In this document: positions 1 to 7,369 of the stretch, in pieces
How positions within the stretch are numbered: the stretch's first letter is position 1
How the letters are laid out: every line of letters starts with the position of its first letter
Assembly (NCBI GenBank): GCA_029240815.1
Contig: JARDZO010000030.1
Span: forward strand, 1 to 31,247
From: Brevibacillus sp.
GTDB taxonomy: Bacteria > Bacillota > Bacilli > Brevibacillales > Brevibacillaceae
Length of the DNA: 31,247 nucleotides
Reading direction: 5' to 3'
Made by a program: the position numbers and the translations under genes
The notes under the pieces: generated by a model
The model's database searches: none
What the model saw: only the letters and a program-made list of their open reading frames with translations
What the model was told of the DNA's origin: nothing

Positions 1-1
1 G

Positions 2-775
2 ACCGGTTTGAAAACGGTTGTACATAACATTGTTCGTTGCGCCCAAAGGACGAATCTGCGAGTTGCTGGAATTTTCTTGCAACCGCTTGCGGCCAGTACC
101 GTCGCTCTTTCCAAGGATGACAAAAACATGGGTGTCGTTTTAGTCGACATCGGTGCGGGTTCTACCACGATCGGTGTATTTGAACAGGGAAAACTGGCAG
201 CTACCACCGTAATCGGCATCGGTGGCGACCACATTACCAGCGACATTTCGCTTGGGTTGCGCACACACACAGATGTGGCGGATCGGGTAAAGACGAAAAA
301 TGGCTGTGCCTTGATCGACGAAGCGTCAGAAGACGTGAAGTTCAAGGTAAATCGTATTGGCAGCGATGTTGAAAAGCAGTTTACGCAAGTGGATTTGGCC
401 AATATTATTGAGCCGCGCGCTGCGGAAATATTCCAACTAGTGGAAGATGCAGTCTACAAGTTGGGCTTCCGTGATGAAATTGCGGGAGGCTTTGTTTTGA
501 CAGGTGGTACGGTAGCAATGCCAGGCATGTTAGAGTTGGCCAAGGAAGAGCTGGATGCGCCTGTACGAATCGCTATTCCGGATTATATTGGAGTCAGGGA
601 TCCTGCCTACACCACTGGGGTAGGTTTGATTCAATATGCCTTGCAGTTGATGGAACGCCGCAGTATCCGCGTTAGCCCCTCATTCAAAGGCACCCAGAAG
701 CAAACCGTGTCAAAGCCGAAGGATGGCTCCGGTTTGATGGAAAAAGTGAAAAACTGGTTTAGCGAATTTATTTAA
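2..775 (+). CDS. ftsA: Cell division protein FtsA, 3' part
   Basis: Partial gene whose start lies upstream of the window; about 257 C-terminal residues are present. FtsA is an actin-fold ATPase that tethers FtsZ filaments to the membrane and recruits later divisome proteins. Visible are an actin-type phosphate loop (VDIGAGSTTIGVF), the late FVLTGGTVAMPGM segment of the nucleotide pocket, and a C-terminal amphipathic helix (residues like LMEKVKNWFSEFI) that in this family inserts in the membrane. It is followed by ftsZ, the conserved partner, but across an unusually long gap of about 196 bp. Identification is secure; only the N-terminal part cannot be assessed. Confidence 0.97.
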   Translation, partial: TGLKTVVHNIVRCAQRTNLRVAGIFLQPLAASTVALSKDDKNMGVVLVDIGAGSTTIGVFEQGKLAATTVIGIGGDHITSDISLGLRTHTDVADRVKTKNGCALIDEASEDVKFKVNRIGSDVEKQFTQVDLANIIEPRAAEIFQLVEDAVYKLGFRDEIAGGFVLTGGTVAMPGMLELAKEELDAPVRIAIPDYIGVRDPAYTTGVGLIQYALQLMERRSIRVSPSFKGTQKQTVSKPKDGSGLMEKVKNWFSEFI

Positions 776-971
776 CGTGGTCGCTCAACTTTGAGCACCC
801 TCGATCGAGGTTTTCTAAACGGCTGCTGCTGTTTTGCATGATGATGGCGAATATTGGAATGTTTCGTTTTCTACAAAAGGTGGAAAGAAACAACGAAATG
901 TTGCTTTGTTTGGCTGGAGGCTTTAAGCAGACACGGAGCTTTCTTATGTTGAATTGGGGAGGACTAGCACT
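776..971 (+). other. ftsA-ftsZ intergenic region with small hairpins
   Basis: A 196-bp spacer. It contains GCTCAA-CT-TTGAGC (about 788-801), then the 12-bp palindrome CCTCGATCGAGG (803-814) followed by TTTTCT, which could act as a weak terminator or processing site right after ftsA. I see no convincing sigma-A promoter for ftsZ. A short reading frame of 60 codons here overlaps the ftsZ start and has no protein-like features. Confidence 0.4.
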
Positions 972-2120
972 ATGCTGGAATTTGATATGGATTTGGGATC
1001 CTTTGCGCGAATTAAGGTAATTGGATGCGGTGGAGGCGGTAGCAACGCCGTAAACCGCATGATCGCTGGTGGCGTGAAAGGGGTAGAATTTATTACCCTG
1101 AACACAGATGCACAAGCGCTCCAATTGTCTAGTGCGGACATCAAGCTGCAAATTGGTGAAAAATTGACTCGTGGTCTTGGTGCAGGAGCTAATCCTGAGA
1201 TAGGGAAAAAGGCTGCTGAAGAGAGCCGCGATCTGATTGAAAACGCGCTGCGTGGAGCAGACATGGTATTCGTAACAGCGGGTATGGGCGGAGGTACGGG
1301 TACGGGTGCAGCTCCGGTTGTAGCTGAGATCGCCAAGGAATTGGGCGCACTGACTGTAGGGGTAGTCACTCGTCCGTTTTCTTTCGAAGGTCGCAAACGT
1401 TCCCAGCACGGTGAAGCAGGTATTGCTGGCTTGAAAGAAAAAGTCGACACATTGATCGTCATTCCGAACGATCGTTTGCTGGAAATCGTCGATAAAAATA
1501 CACCGATGCTAGAAGCATTCCGTGAAGCAGATAATATCTTGCGCCAAGGGGTTCAAGGGATTTCCGACCTCATCGCAGTACCAGGTCTGATCAACCTGGA
1601 CTTCGCTGACGTAAAAACAATCATGACTGAACGTGGATCCGCTTTGATGGGGATCGGCATTGGCAGCGGGGAAAACAGGGCAGCAGAAGCAGCTCGCCGT
1701 GCTATTTCCAGCCCACTGTTGGAAACCTCAATCGATGGTGCGCGTGGTGTTTTGTTGAACATCACAGGCGGTACAAATCTGAGCCTGTACGAAGTGAACG
1801 AAGCAGCTGACATCGTGTCCTCTGCGGCGGATCCAGATGTAAACATGATTTTCGGCGCTGTGATCAACGAGGATTTGAAAAACGAGCTGCTAGTAACCGT
1901 GATTGCGACTGGATTCGAACAATCACAAAGAACGGAAGCACCACGCCGTCCGCAACAACAGCAAGTAAATCCATCTAGCAATAGACCGACGCCGGTATCG
2001 AATACCAACACCAGTCGTGCCAAAGAAGAGGAAGACGACAAGTCGTTCTTCTCGATGAGCAATCTGGATAATCTGGATATTCCAGCGTTCCTGCGTAACC
2101 GTCGCCGCAATAAAAAATAG
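972..2120 (+). CDS. ftsZ: Cell division protein FtsZ
   Basis: Tubulin-like GTPase of 382 residues that polymerises into the cytokinetic Z ring. The start is ATG 972 behind GGGGAGG (956-962); an earlier in-frame start would add six residues unlike the family. Motifs: [13 protein letters not shown] near residue 18, the GTP signature loop GMGGGTGTG at 104-112, and the T7 synergy loop NLDFAD at about 208-213, whose Asp completes the GTPase site of the neighbouring subunit. A variable Q/P/N-rich linker (about 325-355) leads to the C-terminal peptide [14 protein letters not shown], the docking site for FtsA, SepF and other regulators. sepF lies in the same window. A strong terminator follows directly. 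Confidence 0.99.
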   Translation: MLEFDMDLGSFARIKVIGCGGGGSNAVNRMIAGGVKGVEFITLNTDAQALQLSSADIKLQIGEKLTRGLGAGANPEIGKKAAEESRDLIENALRGADMVFVTAGMGGGTGTGAAPVVAEIAKELGALTVGVVTRPFSFEGRKRSQHGEAGIAGLKEKVDTLIVIPNDRLLEIVDKNTPMLEAFREADNILRQGVQGISDLIAVPGLINLDFADVKTIMTERGSALMGIGIGSGENRAAEAARRAISSPLLETSIDGARGVLLNITGGTNLSLYEVNEAADIVSSAADPDVNMIFGAVINEDLKNELLVTVIATGFEQSQRTEAPRRPQQQQVNPSSNRPTPVSNTNTSRAKEEEDDKSFFSMSNLDNLDIPAFLRNRRRNKK

Positions 2121-2141
2121 AATCGGCTAAACAAGGAAAGA

Positions 2142-2174
2142 CCTTGTTCCTCTCTAAGGAACGAGGTTTTTTTT
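2142..2174 (+). terminator. Rho-independent terminator of ftsZ
   Basis: CCTTGTTCC (2142-2150), loop of 7, GGAACGAGG (2158-2166), then eight T. The stem has 9 bp with one G-T wobble. It separates the division operon from the spoIIG operon. Confidence 0.92.
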
Positions 2175-2205
2175 CGTTATCTTCTGTTCCAAATGAAAAT
2201 AAGTA

Positions 2206-2292
2206 GAGTCAAAGCAGAAAAAATCTTCTACAAAAAATCCAAAAATACACCGTCAAGAATTGACAGATTTTACATACACATTGATATATACT
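2206..2292 (+). promoter_or_regulatory. Candidate Spo0A-controlled sigma-A promoter of the spoIIG operon
   Basis: TTGACA (2260-2265) and TATACT (2287-2292) are separated by 21 bp, longer than a normal 17-bp spacer. The B. subtilis spoIIG promoter is known for a similarly long (22 bp) spacer and depends on Spo0A. Spo0A-box-like sequences lie just where expected: CGTCAAGA (2251-2258), the inverted ATTGACAGA overlapping the -35 (2259-2267), and a weaker GAGTCAAA about 50 bp upstream (2206-2213). The hexamers are seen directly; Spo0A control is inferred from the known operon. Confidence 0.6.
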
Positions 2293-2415
2293 GCATTTAC
2301 TAGCAACTACAAGTCTAATGGAAAAGGCGATTATGAGCACGGCATCTCCCGCGTGTCTTCAGTTAGCTAGGTTATTTTGCTGGAGGGTAGGGAGAAGTCG
2401 GGAGGTGAAAAGCAG

Positions 2416-3378
2416 GTGGTTGTGTATCTTGATATCATTCTACTCTTGAACATGGCTATTGATACCTTGTTGCTCTGGTTTACCGCTTATTTTCGAAAAG
2501 AACGCGTGGTTTGGTGGAGAGTGGTGCTCGCGTCCCTGTTTGGCTCCACGTATTTGGCCTTTTTCTTTTTCCCTGCGTTTTCTTCGATGTATCAGTGGTC
2601 AATCAAGCTGCTCTTTTCTATCCTCATGTTATGGATCGCCTTTGGGAACAGAAGACTGCTGACTTTCACCCAGAACCTGATCATTTTCTACTTCGTCGCT
2701 TTTGTTTTTGGCGGAGGTGTCTTTGGCCTCCAGTACTTCCTTGCCCCGCAAAATGAAATTGTCAATGGACTGGTCGTGACGCACAACGACGGCTTCGGAG
2801 TCGGATTTAAACCGACGCTGCTCATTCTCATCGCCGGGTTCACCATGGTGTACTTCCTAGGCAGAAAAAGTTACCGTGCTATTCAGGAGCCACGTAAACT
2901 GGATGCTTTCCTCGTCGACGTCGTAGTGACGCTGGCGGGAGAAAAGGTGATCTGTCGAGGGCTCGTAGATACAGGAAATCAGCTGCATGAACCTATCACG
3001 CGAATTCCTGTCATGATCATGGAAAGCCGCTTGTTGGCACATCTGCTACCGCCGCCGCTTCTCCGACAAACCGATGAAAACGGTGGAGTGTGGGAGAAGC
3101 TGGACGGATACTGGGGAGAGCTTCCCTTAGAGTGGCAGTCCCGAGTCAGACTGATTCCTTACCGAAGTGTCTCACGCGGAATGGACTTTTTGCTGGCAGT
3201 CAAACCGGACCATGTCATCGTCCTGCAAGGCAGTACCCGATATGAGACCCAAAAGGTGCTGATCGGCCTCAACCCTATTCCGTTGGCCGCAGACGGGCAA
3301 TATCAGGCCATCGTGCATCCAGCAATGATGGAGACCAATTCTCAAGAACCGACCTTTATTCTCGAACAGGAGGGCTAA
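2416..3378 (+). CDS. spoIIGA: Pro-sigma-E processing protease SpoIIGA
   Basis: Membrane-embedded aspartic protease of 320 residues that cleaves the propeptide from pro-sigma-E in the mother cell after a signal from the forespore (SpoIIR in the known pathway). The start is GTG 2416 behind GGGAGGTG (2400-2407), giving [12 protein letters not shown], which aligns with the family N-terminus. About five hydrophobic segments fill residues 3-145. The soluble C-terminal domain carries the protease signature [12 protein letters not shown], with the catalytic Asp at about residue 185, and the family blocks [11 protein letters not shown] and IVHPAMM. sigE follows after 2 bp, the universal spoIIG arrangement. 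Confidence 0.97.
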   Translation: MVVYLDIILLLNMAIDTLLLWFTAYFRKERVVWWRVVLASLFGSTYLAFFFFPAFSSMYQWSIKLLFSILMLWIAFGNRRLLTFTQNLIIFYFVAFVFGGGVFGLQYFLAPQNEIVNGLVVTHNDGFGVGFKPTLLILIAGFTMVYFLGRKSYRAIQEPRKLDAFLVDVVVTLAGEKVICRGLVDTGNQLHEPITRIPVMIMESRLLAHLLPPPLLRQTDENGGVWEKLDGYWGELPLEWQSRVRLIPYRSVSRGMDFLLAVKPDHVIVLQGSTRYETQKVLIGLNPIPLAADGQYQAIVHPAMMETNSQEPTFILEQEG

Positions 3379-3380
3379 TC

Positions 3381-4103
3381 ATGTACGTAAAACTTCGCCT
3401 ACAACTCCAATTGACCTGGTACCGTTTCCTGCTATGGATTGGTGCACGCGCTGAAGAAGTCTATTACATCGGCGGGAGTGAAGCCTTGCCTCCACCACTG
3501 ACCAGGGAAGAAGAGGAGGTCCTGCTGGGACGGCTGCCCTCTGGGGACCCTGCCGTGCGTGGGATGCTGATCGAGCGCAATTTGCGCTTGGTAGTGTACA
3601 TCGCTCGCAAGTTCGAGAATACGGGAATCAACATTGAGGATTTGGTCAGCATCGGAACTATAGGATTGATCAAGGCGGTCAATACCTTCGATCCTGACAA
3701 GAACATCAAGCTGGCGACTTACGCTTCCCGTTGTATCGAAAACGAGATTTTGATGTATTTGCGCCGCAATAACAAAATCCGTTCAGAGGTGTCATTTGAC
3801 GAACCGCTCAATATAGACTGGGATGGCAACGAGCTGCTGCTGTCAGATGTATTGGGGACGGAGAATGACACGATCTATAAAAATATTGAGGACCAGGTAG
3901 ACCGTAAGCTTTTGAAAAAAGCGCTGGATAAATTGTCGGAGCGGGAGCGAATCATCATGGAGCTGCGCTTTGGTTTGGCAGGAGAAGAAGAGAAGACGCA
4001 GAAGGATGTCGCGGATCTCTTAGGCATCTCCCAGTCGTACATTTCCCGATTGGAAAAGCGAATTATAAAACGGTTGCGAAAAGAATTCAACAAGATGGTC
4101 TAA
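3381..4103 (+). CDS. sigE: RNA polymerase sporulation sigma factor E (pro-form)
   Basis: Early mother-cell sigma factor of 240 residues, made as an inactive membrane-associated precursor. The amphipathic prosequence covers about residues 1-28. Cleavage by SpoIIGA is expected within [15 protein letters not shown], by analogy with B. subtilis, where it falls between the two tyrosines. Region 2 ([29 protein letters not shown]) and region 4 with its helix-turn-helix ([22 protein letters not shown]) are nearly identical to known SigE. The ATG sits behind CAGGAGGGC and is separated from spoIIGA by 2 bp, so the two are translated from one mRNA. Confidence 0.99.
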   Translation: MYVKLRLQLQLTWYRFLLWIGARAEEVYYIGGSEALPPPLTREEEEVLLGRLPSGDPAVRGMLIERNLRLVVYIARKFENTGINIEDLVSIGTIGLIKAVNTFDPDKNIKLATYASRCIENEILMYLRRNNKIRSEVSFDEPLNIDWDGNELLLSDVLGTENDTIYKNIEDQVDRKLLKKALDKLSERERIIMELRFGLAGEEEKTQKDVADLLGISQSYISRLEKRIIKRLRKEFNKMV

Positions 4104-4104
4104 C

Positions 4105-4133
4105 GCATATTTTCCCAGTCGAGGGGGATACTG
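4105..4133 (+). promoter_or_regulatory. Candidate sigma-F-type promoter for sigG
   Basis: GCATA (4105-4109) fits the sigma-F -35 GYWTA. GGGGATACTG (4124-4133) fits the -10 GGNNANANTR at every fixed position, with a spacer of 14 (about 15 is usual). Placement just behind sigE and 118 bp before sigG matches the known forespore-specific transcription of sigG. The fit is seen in the sequence; activity is inferred. Confidence 0.55.
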
Positions 4134-4153
4134 TTCCTAAACCGAAACAGATG

Positions 4154-4198
4154 GTGGCTTTTGCCACTTTCTTGTCGGCTACGCGTCAGTACGCGGCC
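4154..4198 (+). other. Hairpins in the sigG leader
   Basis: Two stem-loops lie between the putative sigma-F promoter and sigG: GTGGC-TTTT-GCCAC (4154-4167, followed by TTTCTT) and CGCGT-CAGT-ACGCG (4182-4195), extendable by GGC/GCC with a two-base bulge. The first could also serve as a weak terminator for sigE readthrough. As I recall, a leader hairpin and a GTG start also damp sigG expression in B. subtilis, so a translational role is possible. Confidence 0.45.
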
Positions 4199-4250
4199 TT
4201 TCAAGACAACCGGGTTAGGGACTTTTTTCTTGCTTCGAGGAGGGAAAGAC

Positions 4251-5030
4251 GTGACGCGCAATAAGGTAGAAATATGCGGGGTAGATACCTCCAAGCTTCC
4301 TGTGTTGACCAACAAAGAAATGAGAGAGCTGTTCGAGCGTTTGCAGAGCGGCGAACTGGCAGCCCGTGAAAAGCTGGTCAACGGAAACTTACGATTGGTA
4401 CTGAGCGTTATCCAGCGCTTCAACAATCGTGGAGAGTTCGTGGACGATCTGTTTCAAGTGGGCTGCATCGGATTGATGAAGGCGATTGATAACTTTGATC
4501 TCGGCCAAAATGTGAAGTTTTCCACGTATGCGGTTCCGATGATCATCGGTGAGATTCGTCGCTATCTGCGTGACAACAATCCCATTCGCGTATCCAGATC
4601 CTTGCGAGATATTGCGTACAAGGCCTTGCAGGTGCGCGACAATCTGACTAACAGGCATTCGCGCGAACCCACCATTACAGAGATCTCTCAAGAATTAAAC
4701 GTGGCAAAGGAAGATGTCGTGTTCGCTCTCGATGCGATTCAGGATCCTGTTTCCTTGTTTGAGCCGATCTATCAGGACGGCGGGGACCCGATCTACGTCA
4801 TGGATCAAATCAGTGACGAAAAGAACAAGGACGTGACATGGGTAGAAGAGATCGCCTTGCGTGAAGGCATGCAGCGTCTGGGTGACAGGGAAAAAATGAT
4901 TTTGTCGATGCGCTTCTACGAAGGGAAAACCCAGATGGAAGTGGCAGAGGAGATCGGTATTTCACAAGCCCAGGTTTCGCGACTAGAAAAAGCGGCTATC
5001 GCCCATATGCAAAAACACGTGCAATCGTAA
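4251..5030 (+). CDS. sigG: RNA polymerase sporulation sigma factor G
   Basis: Late forespore sigma factor of 259 residues. The start is GTG 4251 behind GAGGAGGG (4237-4244), giving VTRNKVEICGVDTSKLPVL, which aligns end to end with SigG. Longer upstream in-frame starts lack a Shine-Dalgarno site and family similarity. Region 2 (NLRLVLSVIQRFNNRGE, LFQVGCIGLMKAIDNFD), region 3 (RVSRSLRDIAYKALQVR) and region 4 HTH (TQMEVAEEIGISQAQVSRLEKAA) are all present. It lies downstream of sigE as in all Bacilli, but with its own candidate sigma-F promoter. In the family, SigG also transcribes itself and drives late forespore genes such as ssp genes. Confidence 0.98.
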   Translation: MTRNKVEICGVDTSKLPVLTNKEMRELFERLQSGELAAREKLVNGNLRLVLSVIQRFNNRGEFVDDLFQVGCIGLMKAIDNFDLGQNVKFSTYAVPMIIGEIRRYLRDNNPIRVSRSLRDIAYKALQVRDNLTNRHSREPTITEISQELNVAKEDVVFALDAIQDPVSLFEPIYQDGGDPIYVMDQISDEKNKDVTWVEEIALREGMQRLGDREKMILSMRFYEGKTQMEVAEEIGISQAQVSRLEKAAIAHMQKHVQS

Positions 5031-5047
5031 TAAAATCCACGAAACAG

Positions 5048-5072
5048 CCTCCGTGCAGACGGAGGTCTTTTT
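5048..5072 (+). terminator. Terminator of sigG
   Basis: CCTCCGT (5048-5054), loop GCAG, ACGGAGG (5059-5065), followed by TCTTTTT. A perfect 7-bp stem just past sigG, ending the operon immediately before the convergent methyltransferase gene. Confidence 0.92.
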
Positions 5073-5075
5073 AGT

Positions 5076-5867
5076 TTACTTTATCCAAATGTCCCGGATC
5101 GGCTGAATGAAGTTCCCGTTTAAATTTTGTTTCAGCGGGCTGTTTGCACCGAATGGCAATCCGCTGAGAGAGATGCATTTGTATTCACCGGAATAGGAAG
5201 AAATCAGGTATGACAAATATTTATCAATTCGTATGTGCTCCAAGCTGGTTTCGAACATGGAAAATTTACCGAAATCTTCTTGCAATACAAAAAAAGCATT
5301 TAACTCTGTCAGGGCGACTAACTCATAACCTTTTGATCGAGCAATGCGGTTGAGTGCTGCCACAGAGCATCCGCTGTTCTGATTTAATTCGGAATAGACA
5401 TCGATATGGGCTGGCATGGTTGGATTATACTCACAAATAATCACACGCGGCGTCAAATGAGCAAGGTTCTGAAAAATGTAATACTCATTTCCATCGATAT
5501 CTACAGAGAGCAGATCGATCATTGTGGTGATCCCGTGCTTTTGCAAGATGAATTCCAGACTGTCTTCCCCTTGATGGCTGACGGATGCATGGATCGGCAC
5601 GCAATGAAAATTCATTACATTATTTGCTAGATGAAGGTATTTGGCATGGTCAGCTTCGATTAATATCCCTTTCCAGTCTTTCGTCCATAACGCTGCAGTA
5701 TTGGATAAGTGGAATCCATCCCATGCTCCAAACTCGATGCAGATCTTCGAAGTGGTGCCGATTACATCGAAAATTTTTTCAATGATACCATCTTCACCGC
5801 ATTGTGAATGCAAATTTTTTCCGAAATCATACAATTTCGGTTTTGCTGGCAGATCGACTCTATCCAT
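5076..5867 (-). CDS. FkbM-like SAM-dependent methyltransferase
   Basis: Product of 263 residues from ATG 5867, chosen because GAAAGGGG stands 8 bases upstream. The frame stays open to 6140, but that extension runs antisense through ylmC and has poor start sites. A Rossmann SAM-binding motif I (CIEFGAWDGFHLSN, residues 44-56), an acidic end of strand 2 (GILIEADH, near 68-73), and SVDIDGNEYYIFQNL (from 121) followed by IICEYNP match the layout of FkbM-type O-methyltransferases. The substrate is unknown; relatives often sit in glycan or surface-polysaccharide loci. It is the only minus-strand gene in the division/sporulation cluster and looks AT-richer than its neighbours, so it may be an insertion. 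A sigma-A-like promoter is visible upstream. Confidence 0.75.
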   Translation of the reverse strand: MDRVDLPAKPKLYDFGKNLHSQCGEDGIIEKIFDVIGTTSKICIEFGAWDGFHLSNTAALWTKDWKGILIEADHAKYLHLANNVMNFHCVPIHASVSHQGEDSLEFILQKHGITTMIDLLSVDIDGNEYYIFQNLAHLTPRVIICEYNPTMPAHIDVYSELNQNSGCSVAALNRIARSKGYELVALTELNAFFVLQEDFGKFSMFETSLEHIRIDKYLSYLISSYSGEYKCISLSGLPFGANSPLKQNLNGNFIQPIRDIWIK

Positions 5868-5937
5868 AGCAAAGACCCCTTTCCGTTGTGAGATGATCCT
5901 CCATACTTTATTTTTGATGGACAAAAAAGTGAGCCAA

Positions 5938-5966
5938 ATCCTAGTATGCCTCTTCGGACTCGTCAA
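5938..5966 (-). promoter_or_regulatory. Possible sigma-A promoter for the methyltransferase gene
   Basis: On the minus strand TTGACG (complement of 5961-5966) and TAGGAT (complement of 5938-5943) are exactly 17 bp apart, about 70 bp before the chosen start. The -35 is good and the -10 mediocre. Confidence 0.35.
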
Positions 5967-5984
5967 GAATGTTTTATAAACGGA

Positions 5985-6010
5985 CATATTCCCAATTGCA
6001 TTCATATACT
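5985..6010 (+). promoter_or_regulatory. Candidate sigma-E-type promoter for ylmC
   Basis: CATATT (5985-5990) resembles the sigma-E -35 (kmATATT). CATATACT (6003-6010) matches the -10 CATACAnT with one mismatch. The spacer is 12, slightly short. It lies about 30 bp upstream of ylmC, whose product belongs to the YlmC/YmxH sporulation family, which supports the reading. Confidence 0.4.
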
Positions 6011-6041
6011 GAAAGTAACGGAGAAAAGTAGGTGAGGGAGA

Positions 6042-6326
6042 ATGGTGAAAATCTCTGACTTCCAGACCAAAGAAGTAGTGAACATTTTGGATGGGAAGCG
6101 GCTCGGTCAAATTTCTGATTTGGAAATTGATTTGCGCCACGGACGGGTAGAGGCCATTGTGGTCCCAGGACCGGGAAAGTTTCTAGGCTTTTTTTCAGCT
6201 GGGAACGATTTTGTGATTCCTTGGCGCAATATTGTAAAAATCGGAAAAGATGTCGTGCTGGTGCGCATGGAAGAAGCGCTCCGGGTAGATGCGAGAACCT
6301 CCGGTGGAGAAGATTACAGAGAGTAG
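6042..6326 (+). CDS. ylmC: PRC-barrel protein, YlmC/YmxH family
   Basis: Small protein of 94 residues, a single PRC-barrel domain: MVKISDFQTKEVVNILDGKRLGQ, then a DLEIDLRHGRVEAIVVPGP strand pair and PWRNIVKIGKDVVLVR. Such proteins are annotated as YlmC/YmxH family sporulation proteins; a biochemical role is not established. The ATG follows GGTGAGGGAG. In B. subtilis ylmC also lies between sigG and ylmD, so this is the positional orthologue. It is transcribed separately from sigG (terminator and antisense gene in between) and has its own terminator. Confidence 0.85.
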   Translation: MVKISDFQTKEVVNILDGKRLGQISDLEIDLRHGRVEAIVVPGPGKFLGFFSAGNDFVIPWRNIVKIGKDVVLVRMEEALRVDARTSGGEDYRE

Positions 6327-6334
6327 GGAAAGAA

Positions 6335-6357
6335 AGGCGGGGGTGCGCCTTTTTTTC
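6335..6357 (+). terminator. Terminator of ylmC
   Basis: AGGCG (6335-6339), six-base loop, CGCCT (6346-6350), then seven T. Confidence 0.8.
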
Positions 6358-6368
6358 ACAGATAGGAA

Positions 6369-6382
6369 ATAGGAATTCCTAT
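6369..6382. repeat. Perfect 14-bp palindrome
   Basis: ATAGGAATTCCTAT, fully self-complementary, just after the ylmC terminator. A partial direct copy (GATAGGAA, 6361-6368) precedes it. It could be an operator or chance; nothing else supports a role. Confidence 0.4.
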
Positions 6383-6403
6383 CCAGTATAAGTGCTGCTT
6401 AGG

Positions 6404-6480
6404 CTCCGCCAAGGCTTGGCGGAGTCAAGTTTTCTAATACAAGCCTCCGATAAAGGCTTGGCGTAGCCAAGTTTTCTAAT
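6404..6480 (+). repeat. Two tandem hairpin units with near-identical 28-bp repeats
   Basis: Copies at 6411-6438 and 6453-6480 differ at two positions. Each copy contains a hairpin ending in TTTTCTAAT: CTTGGC-GTA-GCCAAG in copy 2 (6457-6471), and the same stem with one G-T wobble in copy 1 (6415-6428). In both units a second upstream arm can pair with the first arm instead: CTCCGCCAAG with CTTGGCGGAG (6404-6424), and AAGCCT with AGGCTT (6441-6459). The result is a pair of mutually exclusive stem-loops in each unit, ahead of the pgeF promoter. Confidence 0.7.
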
Positions 6481-6491
6481 CTTTTCGGCTA

Positions 6492-6500
6492 TGGTATGAT
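6492..6500 (+). promoter_or_regulatory. Extended -10 promoter of pgeF
   Basis: TGGTATGAT (6492-6500) is an extended -10 element (TGnTATnAT), with only a poor -35 (TTTTCT) 17 bp upstream. It is framed by the inverted repeat GGCTA (6487-6491) and TAGCC (6501-6505), which could be an operator. The start codon is 25 bp downstream. Confidence 0.5.
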
Positions 6501-6524
6501 TAGCCATAAGAGGAAGGTGACAAC

Positions 6525-7352
6525 ATGAGAGAGCCGTTTGTCATGGCAGAGGAGAAGCCGTTTTTACATCTGCGTGAGTGGGAAGAGCGTTTTCCCGGTT
6601 TAGTAGCAGGGTTTACGATTCGCACGGGCGGGGTAAGTGTAGTACCGTACGGATCTTTTAATATGGGGTTGCACGTTGGCGATGATGCTGCTCATGTCGT
6701 TGCCAATCGAAAGGCGCTCGCAGAGCAGCTTCAGATTCCTTTCGAGGCGTGGACATGTGCGGATCAGGTGCACGGGAACCAGGTGTGCCGGGTGCTGGCA
6801 GGAGGAGCAGGCAGAGAGAGTCTGGAGAATGTCATTCAGGCTACCGATGGACTGTTCACGGAAAAAGCAGAAGTTCTTTTGGCTTCTTTCTACGCGGATT
6901 GTGTTCCACTGTTTTTCCTTGACCCGGCATCAGGGGCCATTGGGCTGGCTCACGCAGGCTGGAAGGGTACAGTCGGACGTATTGCCGAGGAAATGGTAAA
7001 TGCACTGGATAGTCAGTATCAAGCGAAAAGGGAGCACTTGCTCGTCGCGATCGGGCCTTCCATTGGTGGTTGTTGCTATGAGGTAGATGAGCGAATCATG
7101 GCGCAAGTACGTGTCAGTGCAAAGAATTGGGAAGGCTCTGCAACGCCAACAGAGAATGGACGATACATGCTCGACCTGCGCAAGCTGAATACGGAAATCT
7201 TGCTCGAGGCAGGCATATCCCCAACGAATATTGCCACGACAGACTGGTGTACAAGCTGCCGCACAGATTTGTTCTATTCCCATCGAAAAGAAGCAGGTGC
7301 TACGGGAACCACTGGGCGTATGGCTTCGTTTATCGGATGGAAAAACAGGTAG
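6525..7352 (+). CDS. pgeF: Peptidoglycan editing factor / multicopper-type nucleoside phosphorylase-like PgeF (YlmD)
   Basis: Cytoplasmic protein of 275 residues of the YfiH/PgeF (DUF152, Cu-oxidase_4) family. E. coli members act on purine nucleosides (adenosine deaminase/phosphorylase) and as a peptidoglycan editing factor that keeps L-Ser out of stem peptides; which applies here cannot be told. The three metal/catalytic residues are in place: His83 in DQVHGN, Cys126 in YADCVPLFF and His143 in AHAGWKGT. The C-terminal blocks IGPSIGGCCYEV and CTSCRTDLFYSHRKE are also typical. ATG 6525 has GAGGAAGGTG upstream. It begins the pgeF-ylmE-sepF-ylmG-ylmH group, with short gaps. Confidence 0.93.
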   Translation: MREPFVMAEEKPFLHLREWEERFPGLVAGFTIRTGGVSVVPYGSFNMGLHVGDDAAHVVANRKALAEQLQIPFEAWTCADQVHGNQVCRVLAGGAGRESLENVIQATDGLFTEKAEVLLASFYADCVPLFFLDPASGAIGLAHAGWKGTVGRIAEEMVNALDSQYQAKREHLLVAIGPSIGGCCYEVDERIMAQVRVSAKNWEGSATPTENGRYMLDLRKLNTEILLEAGISPTNIATTDWCTSCRTDLFYSHRKEAGATGTTGRMASFIGWKNR

Positions 7353-7369
7353 GGAGAAGGTAGTGGGTC

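Noticed and set aside
838..1020. 60-codon frame in the ftsA-ftsZ gap
   Set aside because: Extends into ftsZ in another frame, has no Shine-Dalgarno site and no recognisable protein features.
768..1462. Two overlapping minus-strand frames opposite ftsZ
   Set aside because: Low-complexity Ser/Pro/Ala translation typical of antisense to a conserved gene; no start signals.
5868..6140. N-terminal extension of the methyltransferase to 354 residues
   Set aside because: It overlaps ylmC and its promoter antisense; ATG 5867 has a good ribosome site and the SAM domain begins after it.
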